From assembly GCA_944389025.1 (NCBI GenBank), contig CALXKU010000001.1, forward strand, positions 101,907-165,906: a stretch of DNA of 64,000 nt, given 5' to 3'. The notes under the pieces were generated by a model that saw only the letters and a program-made list of their open reading frames with translations, had not been told where the DNA came from and ran no database searches. Below, in pieces: positions 24,359 to 31,907 of this stretch; position 1 is the first letter of the stretch, and every line of letters begins with the position of its first letter. Position numbers and translations under genes: made by a program. The DNA is from an uncultured Spirochaetaceae bacterium (lineage in GTDB: Bacteria; Spirochaetota; Spirochaetia; Sphaerochaetales; Sphaerochaetaceae).

Positions 24359-26483
24359 TCCTTTTTCCGAAGCAAATATTCGCAAATATTGAGATAAAAT
24401 AAGGTACTACAAATATTTAAAGGTATTATTCCCGGTTAGAAATACCTGCCATTTATAGTACCTTATAAGAAAAATATTGAAAATCTTTTAATTCTTTGGT
24501 TTTGCGCTAAGAGCTCTTATCTCATTTGCCGTGTACCAGAGCTTGGTGAGATCCATGCCCATCGAGTTTCCGATGATCTCCATGTTTCTGCTTGTTACTA
24601 TGTTCCTGTACACTCCGGGAGAGATTTCCGCCACGATGGACTGCCGGACAGCATCGAGCACTTCGGAATGGTTCAACTTGTTTCCAGTCCGTCTCTCCAG
24701 CAGCCTTACAATGAGCAGAGCTATGAAGCATGTGGTGAAATGTGCTCTTATGCTGCTTTCCTTCCTGACATATATGGGTCTTGTGGAAAGGAACGACTTC
24801 GTAATCTTGAAGGTCTCCTCTATCTCCCAGAGCCCCCTGTACATGTCGATTATGGTCATCGCATCCACATCCTTGTTGAGCTGGAAAAGGTTGTCCCTCC
24901 TGAACCTGTATTCACCTTCCCAGGGCTTTTCACCATCATCCCTGCCTATTACGTTGCTTCTTATGATGTAGTAACCGTCAAGCGCTTCCGCCTCTCGAAG
25001 CTTCTCTCTGTCCAGTTCCACCATGTATTCCATGTCCTCTCTTACGGCTCCGTCCCTCGGGTCCACGGGAATCTTCTTGAGAAGCCCCTTTACGTTGTAG
25101 TCGTCGAACACCTTCGGGTTCCTCATGACCTTTTCGAGGGCTTCGTATCTCTGCTTCCTCGCCCTGTCCGCATACTTCTTGGACCAGAAGACGATCTGGA
25201 CTTCATTGTACTCGACGGTGCAGGTCTTCTTGTCCTCCTCTCCGCGGTAGGTCTCTCCGCTTCGTTTCATCGGTACGGTCCTTTCCTTGTACTTGAATAC
25301 GACTTCGCTGTTCTCATCCCCGCCCTTTATGACATTGTATCCGCAAGGGTCATGGAGGAAATCCATGATGTCCTTCTCCTGCTTCCTCCTCGGACTGTCC
25401 GAGATGACGTATCCGTAGCCGTGGGAAATGATGTGGACTATGTTGTCATGGCTCATCATCCCCTTGTCCGCGACATAGATCATCCTCTTCATCCCGTAGT
25501 CATCTGTTGCCTTGTTCATCATGGGAATGAATGTGGTGACATCATTGCTGTTGCCCGGGAATATGCCGTACGTGACAGGAAGACCGTCTCCGTCCATGAA
25601 CAGTCCCATCTGTATGATGGGCTCCGGCCTATGCTCCTTGCAAACACCTCTTTTGCGGAGTCCTCCATCAACCGCGTTGTCAGGATCATCAATCTCGCAA
25701 TAGTAGTTCGTCACATCGTAGTACATGAGGGATGTGTTTCTGCCTGTTTTGCGCTTCATTACTTCGTTCAGATGCTGCAGCACCTCCTCGGAACTGCCGC
25801 CGATGAACTCGAGCGCGTTGTAGACATCATCGTCCGTGGGCTTTGAATTGCCCAGCCTGAAATGCTTCAGCTGCTGCCATGTTGCAAGTTTCGAACCCGG
25901 ACATATTATCCTTCCGATGACAAGAAGCTTGTAGATCACCTCCATGCCGGACCTTATCCCCCATCTCTTCCTTTTCCTTGCAAGAAAGTCGTCGAGCTCA
26001 AGCATATGGTAGAGGCGCAGGAGGGGCATCTGTCCCAGATGGAGGTAGTTGCCGTACCTCCCGTCTTCCATGCCTTCATCATCGAAGTCCACATGTGCAT
26101 CAAGGTCTACTTTTATAGGATCTACAAGCTTCTGCTCGTCTTTTCTTGCCTTTTCCTCCTCGGTGCGTATCTTGGCGACTTCCTTGAAGTGGGCAACAGG
26201 GGCATCATATATCTTCTCGAGCTCCGAAAGGTTTCCGAAACACTCGATTGCCTTCGTTGTCGTGTACTTGGCACCCGGCTTCTTGATGGTTTTCACAAGA
26301 TAAAGCTTCTTGTCGGTCTTTGTCGGTATTACTTTCAGTCTCATTTTAAGTTCCTTTTGTATATACGTACGTAATAAGTACGTATTATACGTAACTTAAT
26401 AAACAACAAAAACAAGCCCCTATTTCTAGGAACTTTAAAAATTTATCAAATTTTATGTTAATTACCTAACTTCGGAACCATGG
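24359..26483 (-). mobile_element. IS1634-family insertion sequence
   Basis: 2125 bases between the 60-bp repeats. Both ends carry TTCCGAAG at the same distance (six bases) from the repeat edge, preceded by TCCTTT on the left and CCATGG on the right (read inward), so the terminal inverted repeats are short and imperfect. One transposase gene fills most of the element. IS1634 of Mycoplasma is known for long, variable target duplications, which explains the flanking repeat. The element sits between the divergent glutamate synthase and glutamine synthetase genes. Confidence 0.88.
24488..26344 (-). CDS. IS1634-family DDE transposase
   Basis: 618 residues and apparently intact. The catalytic acids are in TSLMYYDVTNYY, MIYVADKGMMS and YRGLWEIEETFKITKSFL (the last with the family's conserved glutamate). 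RKRGVCKEHRPEPIIQMGLFMDGDGLPVTYGIFPGN is typical of this group. An AAGGAAC site precedes the ATG, and overlapping TACGTA palindromes lie upstream at about 26358-26392. No frameshift is seen, so the copy may be active. Confidence 0.93.
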   Translation of the reverse strand: MRLKVIPTKTDKKLYLVKTIKKPGAKYTTTKAIECFGNLSELEKIYDAPVAHFKEVAKIRTEEEKARKDEQKLVDPIKVDLDAHVDFDDEGMEDGRYGNYLHLGQMPLLRLYHMLELDDFLARKRKRWGIRSGMEVIYKLLVIGRIICPGSKLATWQQLKHFRLGNSKPTDDDVYNALEFIGGSSEEVLQHLNEVMKRKTGRNTSLMYYDVTNYYCEIDDPDNAVDGGLRKRGVCKEHRPEPIIQMGLFMDGDGLPVTYGIFPGNSNDVTTFIPMMNKATDDYGMKRMIYVADKGMMSHDNIVHIISHGYGYVISDSPRRKQEKDIMDFLHDPCGYNVIKGGDENSEVVFKYKERTVPMKRSGETYRGEEDKKTCTVEYNEVQIVFWSKKYADRARKQRYEALEKVMRNPKVFDDYNVKGLLKKIPVDPRDGAVREDMEYMVELDREKLREAEALDGYYIIRSNVIGRDDGEKPWEGEYRFRRDNLFQLNKDVDAMTIIDMYRGLWEIEETFKITKSFLSTRPIYVRKESSIRAHFTTCFIALLIVRLLERRTGNKLNHSEVLDAVRQSIVAEISPGVYRNIVTSRNMEIIGNSMGMDLTKLWYTANEIRALSAKPKN

Positions 26484-26543
26484 ATAAAAATTCATGCTTT
26501 TGCATAATCGTACTTGACTTTTTCCCGCCTGATTTCTTATTAT
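26484..26543 (+). repeat. 60-bp direct repeat, right copy, containing the glnA promoter
   Basis: Same 60 bases as 24299-24358. It ends exactly at the last base of the -10 box of the glnA promoter, so the insertion kept a complete promoter in front of glnA. Confidence 0.85.
26514..26543 (+). promoter_or_regulatory. glnA promoter
   Basis: TTGACT at 26514-26519, an 18-base spacer and TATTAT at 26538-26543. The predicted start near 26550 lies five bases before the hexaloop hairpin. Confidence 0.65.
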
Positions 26544-26554
26544 CCAGCTATGAA

Positions 26555-26594
26555 CAGCAAGGGCGCTGCAGAATTGTTTTCTGCGGCGCTTTTT
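26555..26594 (+). promoter_or_regulatory. glnA leader attenuator with ANTAR-type hexaloop
   Basis: CAGC/GCTG (26555-26558, 26565-26568) closes the loop AAGGGC, with A1 and G4. It overlaps an intrinsic terminator with arms GCGCTGCAGAA (26563-26573) and TTCTGCGGCGC (26579-26589), one G-U pair, a 5-base loop and five T residues. This is the third leader in the window with the same layout, and the ANTAR gene follows glnA. Confidence 0.65.
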
Positions 26595-26613
26595 CCGTTA
26601 ATGGAGGATTATT

Positions 26614-27900
26614 ATGGATATTGCTGATATTAGACAGCTTCTTGCGGAGTATGAGATAAAATTCATTCGCCTTGCCTTCTGTGATATTTTCGGCAGGCAG
26701 AAGAACATCGCGATAATGGCGGACGAGCTTGAACATGCGGCTTCTCATGGCATCTCGTTTGATGCTTCCGCGATAAAGGGGTTTATGAACATCAGTGAAT
26801 CTGATCTGCTCCTTTTCCCCGATCTTGATACATTCTCAATTCTTCCGTGGAGACCATCTGAGAGGGCTGTTGCACGATTTTACTGCTTTATAAAATACCC
26901 TGACGGGAGACCTTTTGAGGGTGACGGGAGATATCTTCTTTCCTCTCTTGAGAATATGAGTCTGAAAGAGGGATACTCATTTCTGGTCGGACCGGAGTGC
27001 GAATTCTACCTCTTCAAGACCGACGATGACGGCCAGCCAACCCTTATCCCTTTTGATAATGCGGGCTATTTCGATATCTCACCGCTGGATAGAGGCGAGG
27101 ATGTCAGGCGCGAGATCTGCTTTGCCATAGAGGAAATGGGTCTTAAGCCGGAGCGCAGCCATCATGAGCACGGTCCGGGGCAGAACGAGATCGATTTCCG
27201 CTGTTCATCCCCGCTCAAGGCCGCCGATGATCTGATGACGTTCAAAACCGCAGTCAAGGCGATAGCTTACCGTCATGGACTCTATGCGTCTTTCCTTCCA
27301 AAACCTATTGAAGGTGAAAGCGGTAGCGGCCTCCATATGAACCTATCACTTTACGAGGCGGGGGAGAATCTTTTTGACGGGGAAAAGCCAAAAGCGATGT
27401 CTTTCATGTCGGGAATCTTAAGACGGATGGGGGAGATTACGGCATTTGCAAATCCGTTATTCTCATCATTTGAGCGTCTTGGACAGTTCGAAGCTCCCTC
27501 CTCGATATCATGGAGTCATCAGAACAGATCCACTCTCATAAGGATTCCTTATGCCGTCGGTCATGATTGCAGAATGGAGGTAAGAAGTCCAGATCCCTCT
27601 GCAAATCCTTATCTGTTGATTTCTTTGCTTTTAGCAGCCGGCTTTGAAGGAATCAAGGATACTCTCATCCCACCTGAGGAGGCGAAGGGTGACATGTTCT
27701 CATCCCCCTCTGATGAGAGGCTTCCTGCTTCACTCTCCTCTGCGGTCGAAGTTGCGGAAAAGAGCGCTTTCATCCGCTCCGTGATTCCGGAGAAAATCGT
27801 GAGCCTCTACCTTGATGAGAAGAGGAAGGATGCTTGCTTATGTGAGAGAGAATCTTTAGACCACATGGCACTGGTCAGAAGATATTTAAGCTTTGTATAG
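26614..27900 (+). CDS. glnA: Glutamine synthetase type I
   Basis: 428 residues, the short GSI form. The beta-grasp domain has VRLAFCDIFG-like text (FIRLAFCDIFGRQKNIAI) and AIKGFMNISESD; catalytic motifs are FLVGPECEFYLF, HEHGPGQNEIDF, SGSGLHMNLSL and SWSHQNRSTLIRIP with RMEVRSPDPSANPY. The adenylylation-loop tyrosine of GSI-beta is not evident, which fits the GSI-alpha type. It makes glutamine from glutamate and ammonia. A GGAGG site precedes the ATG, and the leader carries a terminator/hexaloop switch. It is co-oriented with the ANTAR regulator and the type III enzyme. Confidence 0.94.
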   Translation: MDIADIRQLLAEYEIKFIRLAFCDIFGRQKNIAIMADELEHAASHGISFDASAIKGFMNISESDLLLFPDLDTFSILPWRPSERAVARFYCFIKYPDGRPFEGDGRYLLSSLENMSLKEGYSFLVGPECEFYLFKTDDDGQPTLIPFDNAGYFDISPLDRGEDVRREICFAIEEMGLKPERSHHEHGPGQNEIDFRCSSPLKAADDLMTFKTAVKAIAYRHGLYASFLPKPIEGESGSGLHMNLSLYEAGENLFDGEKPKAMSFMSGILRRMGEITAFANPLFSSFERLGQFEAPSSISWSHQNRSTLIRIPYAVGHDCRMEVRSPDPSANPYLLISLLLAAGFEGIKDTLIPPEEAKGDMFSSPSDERLPASLSSAVEVAEKSAFIRSVIPEKIVSLYLDEKRKDACLCERESLDHMALVRRYLSFV

Positions 27901-27909
27901 GGACAGTGT

Positions 27910-28461
27910 ATGGAACTGGTTCTCATTGTCGCAGAGATGTCAAGATGCGATGAGATTAAGAAGAAGCTTAAGGGCGGGCAGTACGCGTTTGTAAGGGCCG
28001 AAAATGAAGGGGAGGCAAGAAAGAAAATTCTTGATTTCGCACTCTCCCTGGTCATAATAGACGTGCCTCTTTCATCCGGCTCTGCAATGGATCTTGCTGC
28101 ATTCTCATCTGCTGAAGGCCTTGATACAATTCTGCTTTCCCCAGATGGCATGTGCTCCCATCTTACGTCCGAGATGGCAAGATACGGGGTTTATGTGGCT
28201 GCCAGGAGCGGAGGTGAACTATCTGTCGTACTTCGTACCATCCTGGTTTCAAGGGAGAAGGTCAGAAAAGCCGAGGAGAAGACCAGGAAAGTCCTAGAAC
28301 GCCTTAAGAATGAGAAACTGCTTTGCGAGGCGAAATGCCTGCTGGCTGGAAAGAGGGCGATGAGTGAGGCTGATGCCCACTCTTACATAGAAAGAAAGGC
28401 GATGGATTGCAGAATAAGCTTGGCTGATGCTGCTTTGGTAATTGTCAGAGAATTATCTTAG
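27910..28461 (+). CDS. ANTAR-domain RNA-binding antiterminator with degenerate receiver
   Basis: 183 residues. The C-terminal 55 residues (KNEKLLCEAKCLLAGKRAMSEADAH and ISLADAALVIV) match the three-helix ANTAR RNA-binding fold, preceded by a coiled coil (about 116-140). The N-terminal receiver-like part keeps D51 in LVIID but lacks the acidic pair at 8-10 (AEM) and the switch lysine, so ordinary phospho-signalling is doubtful. Proteins of this type (AmiR, NasR, EutV and, as I recall, clostridial NitR beside glnA) bind hexaloop hairpins and prevent termination. Its position 9 bases after glnA and the hexaloop leaders of pyrG, glutamate synthase and glnA make it the likely regulator of all three. 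Confidence 0.82.
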   Translation: MELVLIVAEMSRCDEIKKKLKGGQYAFVRAENEGEARKKILDFALSLVIIDVPLSSGSAMDLAAFSSAEGLDTILLSPDGMCSHLTSEMARYGVYVAARSGGELSVVLRTILVSREKVRKAEEKTRKVLERLKNEKLLCEAKCLLAGKRAMSEADAHSYIERKAMDCRISLADAALVIVRELS

Positions 28462-28471
28462 GAGGTGTGTA

Positions 28472-30544
28472 ATGAATGTACCTGAAATGTTCGGTTCCAT
28501 GGTGTTTAATGATCATGTGATGAGAGAGATGCTTCCAAAAAAGGTCTATCTTTCTCTGCAGGACACGATGAGAGAGGGTAAGGCGCTTGAGGATGATGTG
28601 GCGGATATTGTCGCAGCTTCAATGAAGGAATGGGCGGTAAGTAAGGGTGCTACCCATTTCACGCACTGGTTCCAGCCCATGACAGGAATCACGGCAGAGA
28701 AGCATGACAGCTTTCTCACCGTCGATAAAAGCGGTTCGGTTATCATGGATTTCTCAGGAAAGGAGCTTACCAAGGGTGAGCCAGATGCCTCAAGTTTCCC
28801 ATCAGGAGGACTGAGGGCAACTTTCGAGGCAAGAGGTTATACGGCATGGGATCCGACAAGCTATGCTTTCATAAAAGATGATACCCTTTGCATTCCTACG
28901 GCATTCTGCTCATATACGGGCCAGATCCTTGATAAGAAGACACCTCTTCTAAGAAGCATGGATGCAATAAGTGCGGAGGCTGTAAGGATCCTTGCTCTAT
29001 TTGGAAAGCATGTGAAAAGGGTGAACGCTACAATCGGGGCTGAGCAGGAGTATTTCCTTATTGATAAAAAGGATTATGAGAAACGCCTCGATCTGAGACT
29101 TACGGGGCGCACTCTCATTGGAGCACCTGCAGCGAAAGGTCAGGAGATGGAAGACCATTACTTTGGTTCGATCAGACCAAGGGTGAAGGCTTTCATGGCT
29201 GATCTTGATGAGGAGCTATGGAAGCTTGGAATCACGGCCAAGACGGAGCATAACGAGGTAGCTCCATGCCAGCACGAGATGGCTCCCATTTACGATAACG
29301 CGAACAGAGCAACCGATGCAAACCAGCTTACAATGGAGATGATGAAGAAGGTCGCAGAGCGTCATGGTTTCGCTTGCCTTCTTCATGAGAAACCGTTTGA
29401 AGGGATAAACGGATCTGGAAAGCATAACAACTGGGCTCTCAGCACCGATGATGGGGAGAACCTGCTCGATCCTGGAAAGACGCCGAAGGATAATGCTCAG
29501 TTCCTGCTTTTCCTCACCGCTGTGATAAAGGCGGTTGATGATTACCAGGATCTGCTCAGAATAAGTGTTGCAAGTGCTGGAAACGATCACCGTCTTGGAG
29601 CTAATGAGGCCCCTCCTGCAATCGTTTCGATATTCGTGGGAGATGAGCTTGAAGGCATAATCACATCAATCGTTGATGGCAAGAGTTATGATTCAAAAGG
29701 GTCGACACGCCTTGATATCGGAACAAGCGTGCTTCCAAAACTTGCAAGGGATAATTCGGACCGTAACCGTACAAGTCCTTTCGCATTCACTGGTAACAAA
29801 TTCGAGTTCAGAATGCCCGGCTCTTCATTCAACATCGCATGTACTAACGTGATGCTAAATACTGCGGTTGCTGATGCTCTTTCCTCTTTTGCGACTGAAC
29901 TTGAGAGTGCGGATGATTTTGATAACGCTATCAAGACCCTCATAGCCCGTGAGCTCAAGGAGCATCGCCGCATTCTGTTCAATGGTAACGGATATAGCCG
30001 GGAGTGGGAAAAAGAGGCGGAAAGAAGAGGGCTCTCAAACTACAAGAGGACTCCGGATGCCCTCATCCATTACCTTGACGGGAAGAATGTCGATCTCTTC
30101 ATCCGTCATAAGGTATATACGAAAGAGGAAATGGAATCCCGTCTAGAGATATCACTGGATGAATATCAGAAGGCAATAAGGATTGAGGCTCTTACAATGA
30201 GCGAGATGATAAGACGTCAGATACTGCCATCCTCCCTTCGCTTCTCCTCCGCTCTTGCTTCATCTGTGAAAGCTAAGGAAGATATAGGGGTAAAGTGCAG
30301 TGCGGATAGTAATCTCTGCCAGAGTGTGAGCTCTCTTTCTGATGATCTTCTTAGAAAGTGCGATGAGCTTGATGAATGCATAATAAGCACTCCTGATGAC
30401 ATAAAAGAAGCCGCATTCCATGCCGCTGATAAGATAATAGCGAAGATGAATGAGGCACGCAGAATATGCGACAGTCTCGAAACTATGTGTGATAAGTCTT
30501 ACTGGCCGCTTCCCACTTATTCAGAGATTCTCTCATACGTTTAA
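28472..30544 (+). CDS. glnN: Glutamine synthetase type III
   Basis: 690 residues from ATG 28472, preceded by AGGAGG; the frame also extends 10 codons upstream without a better start. The size and motifs are those of GSIII: THWFQPMTGITAEKHDSF, FPSGGLRATFEARGYTAWDPTS, GAEQEYFLIDK, HNEVAPCQHEMAPIY, GSGKHNNWAL, and NRTSPFAFTGNKFEFRMPGSS. It has the same reaction as GlnA but belongs to a separate lineage common in Bacteroidetes, spirochaetes and clostridia. It is the third gene of the glnA-ANTAR-glnN unit and so probably shares the glnA attenuator. Confidence 0.96.
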   Translation: MNVPEMFGSMVFNDHVMREMLPKKVYLSLQDTMREGKALEDDVADIVAASMKEWAVSKGATHFTHWFQPMTGITAEKHDSFLTVDKSGSVIMDFSGKELTKGEPDASSFPSGGLRATFEARGYTAWDPTSYAFIKDDTLCIPTAFCSYTGQILDKKTPLLRSMDAISAEAVRILALFGKHVKRVNATIGAEQEYFLIDKKDYEKRLDLRLTGRTLIGAPAAKGQEMEDHYFGSIRPRVKAFMADLDEELWKLGITAKTEHNEVAPCQHEMAPIYDNANRATDANQLTMEMMKKVAERHGFACLLHEKPFEGINGSGKHNNWALSTDDGENLLDPGKTPKDNAQFLLFLTAVIKAVDDYQDLLRISVASAGNDHRLGANEAPPAIVSIFVGDELEGIITSIVDGKSYDSKGSTRLDIGTSVLPKLARDNSDRNRTSPFAFTGNKFEFRMPGSSFNIACTNVMLNTAVADALSSFATELESADDFDNAIKTLIARELKEHRRILFNGNGYSREWEKEAERRGLSNYKRTPDALIHYLDGKNVDLFIRHKVYTKEEMESRLEISLDEYQKAIRIEALTMSEMIRRQILPSSLRFSSALASSVKAKEDIGVKCSADSNLCQSVSSLSDDLLRKCDELDECIISTPDDIKEAAFHAADKIIAKMNEARRICDSLETMCDKSYWPLPTYSEILSYV

Positions 30545-30589
30545 CCCTATATTGCTGTTGAGGGATGGGGACAGTATCCTGTAACAGTT

Positions 30590-30628
30590 GAGCTGAGGAT
30601 CGATCTTTCTATCTTCAGCTCTTTTTCT
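30590..30628 (+). terminator. Terminator after glnN
   Basis: Arms GAGCTGAGG (30590-30598) and CTTCAGCTC (30613-30621), one G-U pair, followed by TTTTTCTTTT. Confidence 0.8.
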
Positions 30629-30663
30629 TTTCCTGACATTAATTACGTGCTAGAATATTAAAT

Positions 30664-31617
30664 ATGATACTGGAACCGTCTGCAAGGCAGAAGAAACTAG
30701 AGGACAAACTGAACGCCTACTACTTTTCTCTTGCGAACATAGACTCACTGGGAAAGAAGGAGCAGCAGAAACTGTACAGAGAGATCGAAAGGACAATAGT
30801 CCAGCTTGAGGACGGTCATGAGAAGGCGGAGGAGTGGGCTAAATTCCTTTCTTCTTCATCGGACGAGCTGAAAGCCAGACTTAAGGATACGATCAACAGC
30901 AATAAGAAGGGCTTTATCATCTCACGTGCCCCGGCAAACGGTACGATTGATTACAGGGAGGAGAAGGCTCATCATTTCGCACGAGGTCTTAACGGTTACA
31001 AGCTTTTCCTTATACTTTTCATAGGCTCAATCGCAGGATTCCTCGTTGAGAGCGCGTGGTGTTTCGTGCGACATGGTTACATAGAGAGCAGGGCAGGGCT
31101 TGTTTATGGCCCGTTTTCTCCGATATACGGCATTGGAGCATTCTTCCTTACCCTCATGCTATACAGGTACAGGAACAGGGGAGCCGTATATTCGTTCTTC
31201 GGGGGCTTCATTACGGGAAGCGTGGTGGAGTACGTCTGCTCATACGTGCAGGAGACACTATTTGGTTCTGTCAGCTGGGACTATTCCAACATCCCCCTGA
31301 ATATCAACGGACGAGTGTGCCTGCTTTATTCGATTTTCTGGGGTGCACTCGGCGTTATCTGGATAAAATCAATTTATCCGCGCCTTTCAGTATATGTGCT
31401 CATGATTCCAAACAAGATAGGAAAAGCTCTCGTCTGGATCCTCCTGGTTTTCATGCTATTCGATTCTGTCCTCTCAGTTTTTGCCGTTTACAGGTGGTCT
31501 GAGCGTGTGAAGGGAGTAAAAGCGGAGAGTGCTGTTTCCGTTTTTCTGGATAACCGTTTCCCTGATAGCAGGATGGAAGGAATATATCCGAACATGGAGT
31601 TTCTTGCCGAAAAATAG
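30664..31617 (+). CDS. CmpB-like membrane protein (putative ABC-transporter type IV family)
   Basis: 317 residues. A cytoplasmic helical N-terminus (about 1-105, rich in Lys/Glu) precedes about five membrane helices starting near LFLILFIGSIAGFLVES. The motifs GLVYGPFSPIYGIGAF, GGFITGSVVEYVCSY and FGSVSWDYSNIPLNINGRVCL are the signature of the PF06541 family, which is annotated as ABC-transporter-like but has no proven function. No neighbouring ATPase is present. The start ATG at 30664 follows a TATTAAAT stretch without a clear ribosome site. Confidence 0.75.
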   Translation: MILEPSARQKKLEDKLNAYYFSLANIDSLGKKEQQKLYREIERTIVQLEDGHEKAEEWAKFLSSSSDELKARLKDTINSNKKGFIISRAPANGTIDYREEKAHHFARGLNGYKLFLILFIGSIAGFLVESAWCFVRHGYIESRAGLVYGPFSPIYGIGAFFLTLMLYRYRNRGAVYSFFGGFITGSVVEYVCSYVQETLFGSVSWDYSNIPLNINGRVCLLYSIFWGALGVIWIKSIYPRLSVYVLMIPNKIGKALVWILLVFMLFDSVLSVFAVYRWSERVKGVKAESAVSVFLDNRFPDSRMEGIYPNMEFLAEK

Positions 31618-31907
31618 TGATATTATCATAATTTCTTCTGTAGAAAAAAATTCCCTTTGATATGTTGAATAAAATCAATATTTCCCATCCTAAATTCTAT
31701 TTTATCAACTAGCCATACCGTGTCTAATTTATTTTAGTGTATCAAGTTGATAAATTCAGCAACTAGTTTTCCATGGCTATTATTATCATTATATATTCCT
31801 AAGAGTACTAAGAATTGATTTCTTTCATACAAAAGAACTTATACACTTATTTTGCAATCTACATAGTTAACATAATAGAGTACAGGTTCCAATATGCTCT
31901 ACGAGTT
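31618..31907 (+). promoter_or_regulatory. AT-rich upstream region of the HTH-membrane receptor gene
   Basis: Contains CTAGC and CTAGT repeats near 31708-31767 that form an imperfect inverted repeat (caactag and ctagttg types). No gene or firm promoter is visible. Confidence 0.3.

Noticed and set aside
24668..25846. Long forward ORF of 392 residues inside the IS
   Set aside because: Antisense shadow of the transposase; the minus-strand frame carries the DDE motifs.
26358..26392. TACGTA palindromes upstream of the transposase as a regulatory operator for glnA
   Set aside because: They lie inside the IS and belong to the transposase promoter area, far from the glnA promoter.
31451..31678. Minus-strand ORF overlapping the CmpB-like gene end
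   Set aside because: Shadow frame with cysteine- and arginine-rich random composition.
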